A DNA stretch of 15,665 nt from UBA11524 sp034104265 (GCA_034104265.1 JAXEEE010000081.1:1-15665); one strand, 5' to 3'. Shown: positions 1-8,218, numbered from the stretch's first letter. Program-made: numbers and translations. Notes: generated by a model not told the origin, from the sequence alone.

Positions 1-1991
1 GAGCTTGTGAACAGAAGCCTTGTTCCGACGCTGATCGTTGGCGTTACGCGCATTACGACAGGCAGAAGGGCAGTAGCATAGCCGTTATTTCTGCATGTAA
101 GTCCTACGGTATTGTACTTCTGATAATACCGCTGGCACTCCGCCAGCTCCGCTGCGTAGCCCTTGGGGACATAGGGCGGCAGGGTGTCGGCGGTGTAGAC
201 GCCTTCGTAGAGCGCAACGCACTTGATTTTGCTTCCGCTCGGAAAGGTTACGTTCACGCCATCCATGGTTTCTTCGGATGTATCAATATACCCGGTAATC
301 AATACTGTGCCGTCAGCCATATAGGCCACGATTGTGTGTTGTTTGCTCAGATCGAGATAACCCTTCTCGAATCGCTGGATCAAATACACAATCCCGCCGC
401 CAGACGTTGTAAAAGTAATGCCGCCATCTTCAATTTTTACCGATACACTTCCACTTGGCCCTTCAGCGGCAAGCCATCTGTCAATTGATCGGACAAAATT
501 TCCAGAATAGCTTCTCTGACCACGCTGGTTGACAGGGTTTGTAAAGTCGCTGTTATCCAGCAAATTCCGCACCCTGTCCCGCTGCCGGATGGCGTTCCCC
601 ACGTCCGTACTGCCCAGCATCAGCCGCCAGTCCTCCGCGATGGCCACCTGCTTCTCCCCCGTTGGGTACGCCCCGAAGCCGAAGGCGTTGCGGATCTTGC
701 TCCACACCATGAACACGCTGCCCGGCGCGATCACTGCCGTCTGCTCCGCCACGCTCACCTTGTCCGCCACCGAAAAGCGGAACTCGTACCGCTCGTCCAG
801 GGCCACCGCGTCCGTCAGGGCCACCGCCGTGTACCCGCTTGCGCTGTCCCAGCCCGTGATCTCCGTCCAGGCCTCCGTCCCGTACACCCGCCAGTACACC
901 CGCACCGTGGCCGCGTTGCTGCCCACCGCCGTCATGGCGTAGCTGCAGCCCAGCTTGGCCGACTTGCCCTTCGTCCGGCTCACCGTGCCGTCACTGGTGC
1001 AACGCAGAGCCGTCCTGCCCGTGATGGCAATGTCCGTGTACGCCTCCACCGTGATGCTGATGCTTCCGCTTGCCTCGCGCCCCCGGCTGTCCTTGACCGT
1101 GACCGTAAAGGTCACCGTCCCCGCCGTGCGCAGCAGGCCGCTTGTCAGGTTGTCCGCCCACGCGCTGTCCCCGTTGCCTGTGATCAGCACACTGGCAATG
1201 GTCGCACCCTCGCCAGCACTGTACCCGCTGACGGCCACCCGGCACTTGCTGTGCCCCTGGATGTACAGCCCGTCCATGCCATCCAGCAGCGTCGCCGTGA
1301 TGGCCCCCACCGTTGGCACAACCCCCGCACCCGCCGTGATGGTGATGGAGGCCGATACCGCACCCATGGACGCGCCGGAACTGTCCAGCGTCTCCACCTT
1401 GACGCTGCCCGTGCCGCTCACCGCGTTGGGGATCTGATCCAGCCATGCCACCGGTATGGTGTAGCTGACGGACGTACCAACCCCCGTGGCCGTGTAGCTT
1501 CGGCTTCCGAAGGCAAATGTCACCCGGTGGGTGTAGCTGCTGTCCACCCGGCTGATGGTCACGCCCAGCGCGGTTCCCGCGTCCAGCGTGGTCTTGTCCA
1601 GGCTGAAGGTGCTGATGGGGTTGGTGTAGTCAATGGCTACCTCGATGCCGGAGAAGTACACGTTGGACTGGCTTCCCGCACTGTTGGCCGTTTTTCGGAA
1701 CAGCAGACTGAAGCTGCCGTTGCCCGTGACGCGCCCTGTCAGGTCAACCGTTCCACCGCTCCCGGCGGACAGCGACACATACCACAGCCGGTTCGCCGCC
1801 ACTGCCTCGGTTCCCCAGAATATCTCCGTCCGCCCCGGCGATGCATAGGTGTTGCCGGAAGCGAAGGTCAGCGTCACCTTGTTGATGATGGCTCCGCCCG
1901 GCAGCCCGGACACCGTGGGTGTCCATACCTGGCTGGCTGCGCCCGTGCCTTTCAGCCATATGTCGCTGCCTGTCAGCTTGATGGTCGGCAT
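1..1991 (-). CDS. Phage tail fibre / tail tip protein, DUF859-like, C-terminus cut by window edge
   Basis: I translated this frame by eye from ATG at 1991 (AGAGAGGTG a few bases upstream) to the left edge without meeting a stop; at least 663 residues, the C-terminus is missing. The product is probably a secreted-virion tail tip or receptor-binding protein. Residues 1-115 form a beta-rich domain ending in IEVAIDY. From about residue 222 (VVPTVGAITATLLDGMDGLYIQG, shortened here to its first part) comes the region with Gly/Thr-rich Ig-like strands such as GTVTFTVTVKDSRGREASGS, the pattern of the siphovirus DUF859 family. About residue 450 reads AFGFGAYPTGEKQVAIAEDW. From residue ~474 a different module begins with NLLDNSDFTNPVNQRGQ, followed by TLPPYVPKGYAAELAECQRY, a signature of exchangeable fibre tips in Firmicutes phages. 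It lies 13 nt after the preceding fibre-like gene. The tip-coding DNA (1 to ~530) has lower GC than the rest. Family placement is by remembered motif resemblance. Confidence 0.85.
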   Translation of the reverse strand, partial: MPTIKLTGSDIWLKGTGAASQVWTPTVSGLPGGAIINKVTLTFASGNTYASPGRTEIFWGTEAVAANRLWYVSLSAGSGGTVDLTGRVTGNGSFSLLFRKTANSAGSQSNVYFSGIEVAIDYTNPISTFSLDKTTLDAGTALGVTISRVDSSYTHRVTFAFGSRSYTATGVGTSVSYTIPVAWLDQIPNAVSGTGSVKVETLDSSGASMGAVSASITITAGAGVVPTVGAITATLLDGMDGLYIQGHSKCRVAVSGYSAGEGATIASVLITGNGDSAWADNLTSGLLRTAGTVTFTVTVKDSRGREASGSISITVEAYTDIAITGRTALRCTSDGTVSRTKGKSAKLGCSYAMTAVGSNAATVRVYWRVYGTEAWTEITGWDSASGYTAVALTDAVALDERYEFRFSVADKVSVAEQTAVIAPGSVFMVWSKIRNAFGFGAYPTGEKQVAIAEDWRLMLGSTDVGNAIRQRDRVRNLLDNSDFTNPVNQRGQRSYSGNFVRSIDRWLAAEGPSGSVSVKIEDGGITFTTSGGGIVYLIQRFEKGYLDLSKQHTIVAYMADGTVLITGYIDTSEETMDGVNVTFPSGSKIKCVALYEGVYTADTLPPYVPKGYAAELAECQRYYQKYNTVGLTCRNNGYATALLPVVMRVTPTISVGTRLLFTS

Positions 1992-2004
1992 CCTCTCACC
2001 TCTC

Positions 2005-3069
2005 TTATGTCCACACTACATAGTCCCCGTCCGGCTCCGCCGTCAGGTCGCCGATGGTGAATTTCTCGTCCACCTGCAGCTTGGGTATGTACCCTGTGTC
2101 CTGCTTGAAGTACAGCGTGTCCGTGGAATAGTAGCGGATGGCGAAGCCGTCATACCGCACCACCGAGCTGTACGCCTGATCACTTCTGCCGATGGCCAGC
2201 TCGCCCTCTGCGGAGAAGTTGAACCAGGCCTTCATCTGCTCATTGAGCGCGTTCTGCCCATCCACGAACACCCGCAACTGACTGTTTGCCAGGATGTCCA
2301 TGGCGTTGATGGCGTTGATGGTGGCCTCCCGGCTGAACAGCGTGTCCACGTCAATGTTCGCCGCCATCAGCTGCCGGATGATGGCGTTGTCCGCAAAGAT
2401 GTCCTTGGCGTTCAGCTTCGCCGCCGTGATGCTCCCGTCGATCAGCTTCCCGCCGGACAGCTGCCCCTCGTCAATGGCCTCCGTCACATCGCTTTTCCGT
2501 GCGCTGATCTCGCCGTCTTCGCCCACCACCACCTCGTAGTAGCCACCGTCCGCGCCCTTCAGGAGCAGCTGGCCCAGCGACAGCCGCACCATGTTGCCCT
2601 CCGTCACCGCCAGGTCGGCGATGTAGAGCTCCCCCGCCTCGCCCTGGGTGATGATCTGCTTGTCGGCGATCAGGTCGCGGATCCTGGCGAAGTCGATCTC
2701 CGCCGTGCCGATCCGGGCGTCGGCGATCTCCGCGATCTTCGCCATCAGGCTGGCAATGTTGGCCCAGTCCACGTCCATCGTACCGATGTCCGCCGTCACG
2801 ATCTTCGCCACCTGGGCCTCCAGATCCTGAATCTGCGCCGCTCCAATCTTCGCCTGGCCCATTTCCGCCCGGGCCGCCTTCACGATCTGCGCGTCCAGCC
2901 CCTTCACCGCCGCCGTGCTCAGGCCGCCGTCCAGGATGTTCTGCCCGTCCAGATGCGCCAGCACATACGCCAACGCCTCCACCAGCCGGTTCAGGTACAT
3001 CCGCAGCCGCTCATTGCTCGCCCTGCTCCCGTCCAGCTCCGGCGCCTTCTCCAGATTCACAGCCGCCAT
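2005..3069 (-). CDS. Tail fibre / baseplate-like structural protein with coiled repeat region
   Basis: 354 residues. ATG at 3069 follows GGAGGTG and starts 3 nt after the portal stop. Residues ~50-145 and ~205-265 are made of short quasi-repeats of the type AKI..AQI..L.A and ADI....V, rich in Ala, Ile and Asp, the kind of repeat seen in fibrous tail or minor structural proteins of Firmicutes phages. The C-terminal ~90 residues (FNFSAEGELAIGRSD, then SVVRYDGFAIRYYSTDTLYF) look like the small beta domain that closes such proteins. No enzyme motif is visible. It is followed 13 nt downstream by the long tail tip gene, so the two probably act together at the distal end of the tail. The exact position in the virion is inference; a head-proximal fibre or appendage is possible since the gene directly follows the portal. 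Confidence 0.75.
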   Translation of the reverse strand: MAAVNLEKAPELDGSRASNERLRMYLNRLVEALAYVLAHLDGQNILDGGLSTAAVKGLDAQIVKAARAEMGQAKIGAAQIQDLEAQVAKIVTADIGTMDVDWANIASLMAKIAEIADARIGTAEIDFARIRDLIADKQIITQGEAGELYIADLAVTEGNMVRLSLGQLLLKGADGGYYEVVVGEDGEISARKSDVTEAIDEGQLSGGKLIDGSITAAKLNAKDIFADNAIIRQLMAANIDVDTLFSREATINAINAMDILANSQLRVFVDGQNALNEQMKAWFNFSAEGELAIGRSDQAYSSVVRYDGFAIRYYSTDTLYFKQDTGYIPKLQVDEKFTIGDLTAEPDGDYVVWT

Positions 3070-3072
3070 CCG

Positions 3073-5100
3073 TTACACCTCCGTCCCCGGGTCCGTCCTC
3101 CGCGCTTCCTCCGCGCCCCGCACTGCCTGGCTCACGCCGTCCCCCGCGCGGGTCATCCTCTCCGCGCCTGCTCCCTGCCCGCCACCTGGCTGCTCCGGCA
3201 GCGCCGCCACAGTCCCCGTCATCGCCTCCAGCTGCTGGGTCAGCGCGGCAATCTGCTGCTGCATCTGCTCGTACACCGTGCCCCGCTGTGCAATCTCCTG
3301 CTTGAGCTTGTCCACGCCCTCAAACTGCATCAGCTCCAGCATCATCAGCGACTGATCCGCCATCTGCGGGTTGAACACGCCCATCTGGTACAGCTGCACC
3401 GCCAGCTCGTTCTGGCTGGCCCGGCTGAAGGGGTTGGCCCGCTGCGCCTTGATCTTCAGGTCGAATACCGGCTTGCGCACCGATGCCACGCCGTACTCGT
3501 CCTGCATGGCCATGGGCCGCATGCCGCTGTTGTCCAGGGTGGAAAAGGCCATGCTCCCGTCCTTTCCGGTGATGCGGAAGGTGCGCGGCGCGTCGTAGAA
3601 TTGCCTGATCAGCTCAATCACCATGGCGCACACCTGCTCGTAGGCCCGGTAGGACGCCTTGAGCATGTCCCGGCTTAGCTTGTTGCCCGCCTCCTGCAGG
3701 GACGCAATGGCGCTGGCCGCCGTCACGCCGCTTGACGTTCCGCCCTGGTTGAAGTCCCGGTTGCCGCTGGTCTCCTTCAGTTCGTTGATCTTCGTCTCCC
3801 GCACGTTGTACACCGCCGCCGGCAGCGGGCTCACGTCAATCTCCCGGATGTTCAGCTCGCTGATGGGCCCGTCCACATGCACAATGTCCTTGCCCCAGTC
3901 CGCGAACTCCTTTTCATTGATGCCCGCCTGGTCGGATACGAAGTACCGCCGCTTCCCGCACATCTGCGCGTTTTTCAGGATCATGCTGTCCAGCATGTCG
4001 ATGTACATCTGCGGGTCGCGCATGATGTCGATGTACCCGAAGCCCGCGCAGCTGTCCTGCACCGGGAACAGCGGATCGAACACGAACGGGTACAGCCCAT
4101 GCTCATACCAGCCCGTCTCCCGGTACCGCTCCTCGTTTTCGCTTGCAAACAGGATCGTCTGCCCCGTGTACTTGCACAGGTGCAGCACCTGTTTGCCCAT
4201 GGCGTTGCGCCGCTTGTAGTACCAGTCGATCACCGCCACCCGGTCGCTGTCCTCCCGGCTGTCCTCGTGCTCGTAGTCCTGGACCGTCACCGACACGCCG
4301 CCCTGTACCTCGTCGGCAAACTCCGGCCACCGCGCCTGAAACTGCTCCAGCGTCATCACGTCCACGCAGAACAGATCGTCGCTGTCCTGGATGTCCCGCA
4401 CCCCCGGCTCCCAGGCCAGCTTGAGGATGTCCACCGTTTTGATGCCCACATCCCCCAGACCGCCCAGCTTCTGCGCGTCCCAGTACACAAACTGTACGCC
4501 CGTCCCCTGCTTGATCTTGTACCACCACATGTCGTCGTACACGGCCTCGTAGCGGTTTTCCTCCATGATCACCGGGATCACCCCGCTGAGCGTCTCCGCC
4601 AGGGCCACGTCCCCCTGCTCCCGGGGCAGCACCGCGCAGTCCGGATAGTTGTCCATGGCGTCCGCATGCTTGTTCAGCACGCAGTTGAGCAGCCACGCGC
4701 TGGCAGGCTCCAGCTGCTCCTCCTCCTTCTTGCCGAATCGGGCGTTCAGCTGCCTCCAGTGCCGCAGCTTCCACCACTCCTCGTTGGCTACAATGCGCCG
4801 GTCAAGGCTCGCCTTGCCCCGCTGATACCGCAGCAGCCGCGCCGTGGCCTTCTCCAGCTCCTCCACCCCGATGGGCGGCCTGGCCTGCGTCTCCGGCTGC
4901 GCGGGCTGCGCGGCCCCTTCCCGCAGCTTTCCGGGCATGCCCTGCGTCATCGGTTCCACGCCTGGCTTCATTGCCTCCGGCTGCGGATTCACGGGCTGGG
5001 CCGCCTGCTGCTGCGTCATGGGCTGGGCCTCCACCGGCATGTTTTCCCCCATCATGCCCCGCTGAGCCCTTTTCCTTTTCGTGCTGTTTCGCGTTTCCAT
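3073..5100 (-). CDS. Phage portal protein (P22-like family)
   Basis: 675 residues, starting at ATG 5100 behind a strong GAAGGAGGAG site, 18 nt after TerL. Portal proteins form the dodecameric ring at one capsid vertex through which DNA is packaged by the terminase. Supporting features: a Gln/Pro-rich N-terminal tail (residues ~20-75), then KASLDRRIVANEEWWKLRHW, the NKHADAMDNYPDCAVLPRE segment, a central crown/wing region, GYIDIMRDPQMYIDMLDSMI before a helical region, and TSGNRDFNQGGTSSGVTAAS, all typical of the large P22-type portals found in Clostridia phages. Residues ~600-640 form a Gln-rich coiled coil (EQMQQQIAALTQQLEAM), and the last 35 are a Gly/Ala/Arg-rich tail. Length fits the family (usually 600-750). 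The synteny TerS-TerL-portal supports the call strongly. Confidence 0.93.
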   Translation of the reverse strand: METRNSTKRKRAQRGMMGENMPVEAQPMTQQQAAQPVNPQPEAMKPGVEPMTQGMPGKLREGAAQPAQPETQARPPIGVEELEKATARLLRYQRGKASLDRRIVANEEWWKLRHWRQLNARFGKKEEEQLEPASAWLLNCVLNKHADAMDNYPDCAVLPREQGDVALAETLSGVIPVIMEENRYEAVYDDMWWYKIKQGTGVQFVYWDAQKLGGLGDVGIKTVDILKLAWEPGVRDIQDSDDLFCVDVMTLEQFQARWPEFADEVQGGVSVTVQDYEHEDSREDSDRVAVIDWYYKRRNAMGKQVLHLCKYTGQTILFASENEERYRETGWYEHGLYPFVFDPLFPVQDSCAGFGYIDIMRDPQMYIDMLDSMILKNAQMCGKRRYFVSDQAGINEKEFADWGKDIVHVDGPISELNIREIDVSPLPAAVYNVRETKINELKETSGNRDFNQGGTSSGVTAASAIASLQEAGNKLSRDMLKASYRAYEQVCAMVIELIRQFYDAPRTFRITGKDGSMAFSTLDNSGMRPMAMQDEYGVASVRKPVFDLKIKAQRANPFSRASQNELAVQLYQMGVFNPQMADQSLMMLELMQFEGVDKLKQEIAQRGTVYEQMQQQIAALTQQLEAMTGTVAALPEQPGGGQGAGAERMTRAGDGVSQAVRGAEEARRTDPGTEV

Positions 5101-5118
5101 GCTTCTCCTCCTTCGGTG

Positions 5119-6573
5119 TCAGTACCGGTAGAACACCGGCTTTTTCTGCCTGTCCTTTTGCAGGTCGAGGGGATCATCCGCCGGGGCGGTGTAGGCCGGC
5201 GGCGTGGCGGACGGCCTGGGCTTGCAGGGGTTGGCCATCATCACATACCGGCATTCGTCATAGCAGTGATCCTCCATCTTCGTGTTCACGTCCTCCACGT
5301 CCGCCTCGTCGTAGCACAGCGCGGGGATCAGCTCGATGAAGTTTTTGCAGGTGGAGAACACCTGGAACATGGGCCGCCCGTCCTCGTCAAAGGCCAGGCG
5401 GTTGTGGAACTGCATCAGCCCCTGGAAGCGGTCATGGTCGCCCATGTACCAGCTGACGCCCTCCCTGCGCATGATGGTCGCCACCGCGTTCTCCTCATCC
5501 GTCTGCGTCTGGGTGATGGCCGGGTCAGCCCATCCCGTGATTTTCCTGCCCTTCAGGTTCGGATCCTCGTGCTCGATGCGCTTGATCTCCCGTGCCACCG
5601 CCGCCGGGTGCATCCGCAGTCCCGAGTCCGGTCTGCCATTGGTGCCGTAGTACTCCCGGATTCGGTACATCCGCCCGTCCTCGTCCACCGCGTACCAGCC
5701 CACCGAAAACGGCCTCGTGTAGCCCCAGTCCAGCCCCCTGTACACCCGCCAGGAGCGCGGGATGGTAAACGGCGCGATGACGTGCGTCCACCTCTGATCC
5801 AGGTACCGCCCCGGGTCGTTGCGCCACTCCTCAAACACCTGCCCCGAGAACCCGTCCCAGTCCGCCTCCAGCAGCTGCCGCCGCTCCCGCTCCGGCAGCG
5901 CCGCCAGACGGGCCAGGTACTGCGGATCGTTGCGCAGCAGCTCCTGGTTGTCCCACACCAGCGAGGGCACGTAGATCCGCGTCTGGCTCATCCACAGCTT
6001 GTCCCCGTCCGGCCTGATGGCCCATACCCACTCCCGCATCCGCGTCATGGGCGGCGCGGGGGAGATGAACCGCTTCTTGCACCAGGCGTGCCCCACACCG
6101 CCCGGGTTGGTCGCACCCCTGATGTAGCAGCGCGTCCCCGGCCCGCTGGGACGGTTGCGGCTATGCAGGTAGCTGTACTCGTCCCAGGTGAAGTGCGTCA
6201 GCTCGTCAAAGGCGATGTAGTCGTACTGCTTGCCCTGGTAGTTGATCCTGTCCGCCGTGCGGTGCATGGAGCCGAAATAGATCTTCGCCCCCGATGGGAA
6301 CCGCCAGGCGTGCTCCGTGCCGTTGTACCGCGCCCCGGGGAACGCCCGGCGATAGTAGAATTGGCTCTTGTCCACCAGCTCGGAGAGCTGCGGGAAGGTC
6401 TTGCGCAGGATCAGCCCCCGGTAGTGGGGGATGTGTACCTGCCGCAGCGCCTCCATCACCAGCGCGTCCGACTTGCCGCCGCCCGCCGCCCCGCCGAACA
6501 GCGCCTCGTCCTCCGGCCGCGCCATGAACGCCCGCTGCCTGGGCTGCGGCTCCCATACCACCTTACCCGCCAT
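5119..6573 (-). CDS. terL: Terminase large subunit (ATPase and nuclease)
   Basis: 484 residues from ATG 6573. This start is preferred because GGGGG stands six bases upstream; ATG 6579 is also possible. TerL is the DNA-packaging motor: it cuts concatemeric DNA and pumps it through the portal. Visible motifs: Walker A GGAAGGGKS at 27-35, Walker B YIAFDE at 119-124 with the catalytic Glu at 124, the coupling motif GATNPGG at 153-159, and the RNase H-like nuclease domain with Asp in GLDWGY (282), Asp in WADPAI (350) and the closing DH..DECRY acids (435/439). The length is normal for the family. The start overlaps the end of TerS by 11 nt, and the portal follows 18 nt downstream, so the three are translated from one message. 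All key residues are present, so the enzyme should be active. Confidence 0.97.
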   Translation of the reverse strand: MAGKVVWEPQPRQRAFMARPEDEALFGGAAGGGKSDALVMEALRQVHIPHYRGLILRKTFPQLSELVDKSQFYYRRAFPGARYNGTEHAWRFPSGAKIYFGSMHRTADRINYQGKQYDYIAFDELTHFTWDEYSYLHSRNRPSGPGTRCYIRGATNPGGVGHAWCKKRFISPAPPMTRMREWVWAIRPDGDKLWMSQTRIYVPSLVWDNQELLRNDPQYLARLAALPERERRQLLEADWDGFSGQVFEEWRNDPGRYLDQRWTHVIAPFTIPRSWRVYRGLDWGYTRPFSVGWYAVDEDGRMYRIREYYGTNGRPDSGLRMHPAAVAREIKRIEHEDPNLKGRKITGWADPAITQTQTDEENAVATIMRREGVSWYMGDHDRFQGLMQFHNRLAFDEDGRPMFQVFSTCKNFIELIPALCYDEADVEDVNTKMEDHCYDECRYVMMANPCKPRPSATPPAYTAPADDPLDLQKDRQKKPVFYRY

Positions 6574-7381
6574 GGCCATCCCCCGCAAACGTCTGCGTTT
6601 CTCTTCCCTTTTCGGCCATTCCACGGCTTCGCCGCGTACTGGCTGTCACCTTCGCTTCGCTTCGGAGCCTTTGCCCCTGCAGGTCAACTCCACACTGTGG
6701 AGCCGGCTCACTCGGCGAATCCAAGGATTCGCTGTCGCTAATCTCGCTTCGCTCGATCTCACCCAGCACCTCCGCGCCCTCCGGCGGCGCCTCACCCAGC
6801 ACAATCTCCTGCCCACTGTCCGCATCCTCCGCCACCGGCGCCAGCATGGCCACGCCCGTCTCGTCCGTCTCCGCCTGGCCCACCGCCGCCTTCTCCCGAT
6901 CCAGCCGCAGCCGCTCTTTTTGAAGCTTCAGCCGCTCCGCGTCCAGCTTGCCCGGGCTCTCCTTCACATCCCGGATCACCTCCACCAGCGTCCGCAGCGT
7001 CTCCACCATGTCCTTTGCGCTCTTGGTGTCCATCTTGTCCAGCACCCGCTCCCCCTGCTGGCCCTTGGCCACGTACAGCACATGCCGGTACAGCTGATCC
7101 TCGTCGTCCATGGCCACCTCCAGCTCCATCAGCAGCCGCTCCGCCAGCTCGTCCAGCCGCATCAGCGCCTCCGCCCGCCGCGCCGCCTTTTTGTACTCCG
7201 CCTTGCTGCGCGCGCGTGTGTTCACCCTGTCCGCAAACTGTTCCCGTTTTTCCGGCCACCCGTTTTTCCGCCCGTGCCGGGCCACCGAGGACAGCGAAAC
7301 CCCATATTTTTCAGCGATTTCCCGGTAGGTCAGCCGGTTCGCCATATAATCGGATTCGATTTTCTTCCAGTCGATGGCCAC
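6563..7381 (-). CDS. terS: Terminase small subunit-like DNA-binding protein with unusual C-terminal extension
   Basis: 272 residues from a GTG at 7381, chosen because AAAGGGGGG stands seven bases upstream; an upstream ATG at 7438 lies inside the preceding terminator and is unlikely. TerS recognises phage DNA and hands it to TerL. Residues ~9-40 (YMANRLTYREIAEKYGVSLS) are a helix-turn-helix of the kind at the N-terminus of Clostridia phage TerS proteins. Residues ~60-170 are charged helix, probably the oligomerising core, with a Lys/Arg/Glu-rich coiled coil around 135-165. The last ~55 residues (GEIERSEISDSESLDSPSEP and beyond) have low complexity and coincide with a cluster of palindromes at 6688-6732, which looks like a repeat element read in frame. 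The stop overlaps the TerL start by 11 nt. Role is assigned from position and the HTH. Confidence 0.85.
   Translation of the reverse strand: MAIDWKKIESDYMANRLTYREIAEKYGVSLSSVARHGRKNGWPEKREQFADRVNTRARSKAEYKKAARRAEALMRLDELAERLLMELEVAMDDEDQLYRHVLYVAKGQQGERVLDKMDTKSAKDMVETLRTLVEVIRDVKESPGKLDAERLKLQKERLRLDREKAAVGQAETDETGVAMLAPVAEDADSGQEIVLGEAPPEGAEVLGEIERSEISDSESLDSPSEPAPQCGVDLQGQRLRSEAKVTASTRRSRGMAEKGRETQTFAGDGHGG
6688..6732. repeat. Cluster of short perfect palindromes inside the 3' end of terS
   Basis: Two adjacent hairpins are visible: CTCCACA / TGTGGAG (6688-6694 and 6696-6702, one-base loop) and GCGAATCC / GGATTCGC (6715-6722 and 6725-6732, two-base loop), with AGCCGGCT (6701-6708) between them. 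Around them are iterations of CGCTTCGCT on either side (about 6649-6663 and 6743-6755). This resembles a small interspersed palindromic element rather than ordinary coding sequence, yet it is read through in frame by terS. That it is mobile is inference. Confidence 0.55.
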
Positions 7382-7436
7382 CTGCTGTCCCCCCTTTTGC
7401 AGTCGCCTGCGATTCCTTTCACCCCGATTTTCACAC

Positions 7437-7464
7437 AAAAAAATCAGGGGGTGGATACCCCCTG
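7437..7464 (-). terminator. Rho-independent terminator after doc
   Basis: On the minus strand a perfect 7-bp stem (CAGGGGG / CCCCCTG, six-base loop) is followed by A and seven T. It begins five bases past the doc stop and lies just upstream of the terS start, so it closes the toxin-antitoxin message and may separate it from the packaging operon. Confidence 0.88.
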
Positions 7465-7469
7465 GTCAT

Positions 7470-7859
7470 TCACACTTGCTCCGCATGTTCTCTTATCCAC
7501 TTTTCAACATCGTCCACATCCATGGTACCCTGTGCCACGCTCAACCCCAGCTGCACCAATTCTCCCTGTGTGTAACGCATTTTGACGCCGTTCCTGCGCA
7601 GAATCAGCAGCATGGCTGCCATGCCTGTTCGCTTGTTGCCATCGATGAAGCCATGATTCTGTGCGATGCCGCATCCGAGTGCCGCCGCCTTGCGCCATAT
7701 ACCCGGATGTGCCTCCACGCCCGCAAAGGATGCGGACGCGCGGGCGACTGCGCTGTCGATCAGACCCATGTCCCGCACGCCGTCACTTCCGCCTGTGCGT
7801 TCAACCAGCTTCCTGTGCAGCAGCAGGATTGCACGCGCATCAGGCAGCCATACGTTCAT
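7470..7859 (-). CDS. doc: Doc (death-on-curing) family toxin, Fic fold
   Basis: 129 residues. ATG at 7859 overlaps the antitoxin stop (ATGA) and has AAGGAG 10 bases upstream inside the antitoxin gene. Fic-fold Doc toxins phosphorylate elongation factor Tu and stop translation when unbound by antitoxin. The active-site motif is HGFIDGNKRTG, with His69, Phe71, Asp73, Asn75, Lys76 and Arg77. Lys at motif position 8 and no Arg at position 12 place it with Doc rather than with AMP-transferring Fic proteins, although Gly74 replaces the Ala of P1 Doc. Other Doc features: IDSAVARASASFAG near 34-47 and a conserved C-terminal helix. The length (about 126) fits. It has its own terminator right after the stop, so the pair is a self-contained cassette between the small-RNA region and terS. 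It may serve plasmid-like maintenance or defence against rival phages (inference). Confidence 0.93.
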   Translation of the reverse strand: MNVWLPDARAILLLHRKLVERTGGSDGVRDMGLIDSAVARASASFAGVEAHPGIWRKAAALGCGIAQNHGFIDGNKRTGMAAMLLILRRNGVKMRYTQGELVQLGLSVAQGTMDVDDVEKWIREHAEQV

Positions 7860-8029
7860 TGGGCCAGCTCCTTCATGGCAATCAAATTCTCTTCAATCAC
7901 GGCATCCATATCGGCTTCCAGCTGCTTCTGCTCCTTCTGCTTGAGAAACAGCGCAAAGTCAAGCACCTGCTGCTGTGCCTGCTCCGGCATGTTTCGCGTT
8001 TCTTCGGTGATCCTCTCCACCAGGGTCAT
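7856..8029 (-). CDS. DUF2281-like antitoxin partner of Doc
   Basis: 57 residues from ATG 8029, with AAGGAGGTG nine bases upstream. It reads MTLVERITEETRNMPEQAQQ, then QVLDFALFLKQKEQKQLEAD; the second half is acidic helix ending in KELAQ. The 'Pro-Glu-x-x-x-x-x-Val-Leu-Asp-Phe' core is that of DUF2281-type small antitoxins. No DNA-binding fold of the Phd/YefM type can be seen, so autoregulation as in classical phd-doc is not obvious. The stop overlaps the doc start by 4 nt, giving translational coupling. Role is inferred from the arrangement (small gene directly before a Doc toxin) plus the motif. A possible -10 (TAGAAT, minus strand 8082-8077) lies upstream without a clear -35. Confidence 0.8.
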   Translation of the reverse strand: MTLVERITEETRNMPEQAQQQVLDFALFLKQKEQKQLEADMDAVIEENLIAMKELAQ

Positions 8030-8176
8030 GCCGCTGCACCTCCTTCGCTTGTTCCCTATGGTCGCTCCTTATCAAAATTCTATTCCTCGCACTTCGTTTC
8101 CTTCCCGAAAATGCTTCTCCACGCAAAAAGCCGACGCGCCGCCTACGCCCGCCGCAAATCAAAGGCACCATAAGTC

Positions 8177-8218
8177 CCGCCGGAGCATCACCCCTCCGGC
8201 GTATTTTTCTTTTTTTTT
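8177..8218 (+). terminator. Terminator-like hairpin, copy 1 of a 40-bp direct repeat
   Basis: CGCCGGAG / CTCCGGCG (8178-8185 and 8194-8201, eight-base loop) followed by a T-rich run with nine T in a row. The T-run stands on the plus-strand side, so as a rho-independent terminator it would stop plus-strand transcription, although no plus-strand gene precedes it. The block from 8177 matches 8437 onward over about 40 bases with only two mismatches; the 25 bases covering the hairpin are identical. Confidence 0.75.

Noticed and set aside
1849..6741. Very long plus-strand open frames (about 600 and 950 codons) across the portal and terminase region
   Set aside because: They are antisense shadows of GC-rich genes: Arg/His/Pro/Leu-rich low-quality protein, no ribosome binding site, and they lie over minus-strand genes with clear family motifs.
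8072..8105. Promoter for the toxin-antitoxin pair (TAGAAT on the minus strand)
   Set aside because: The -10 matches five of six but no -35 is visible at the proper distance; too weak to annotate.
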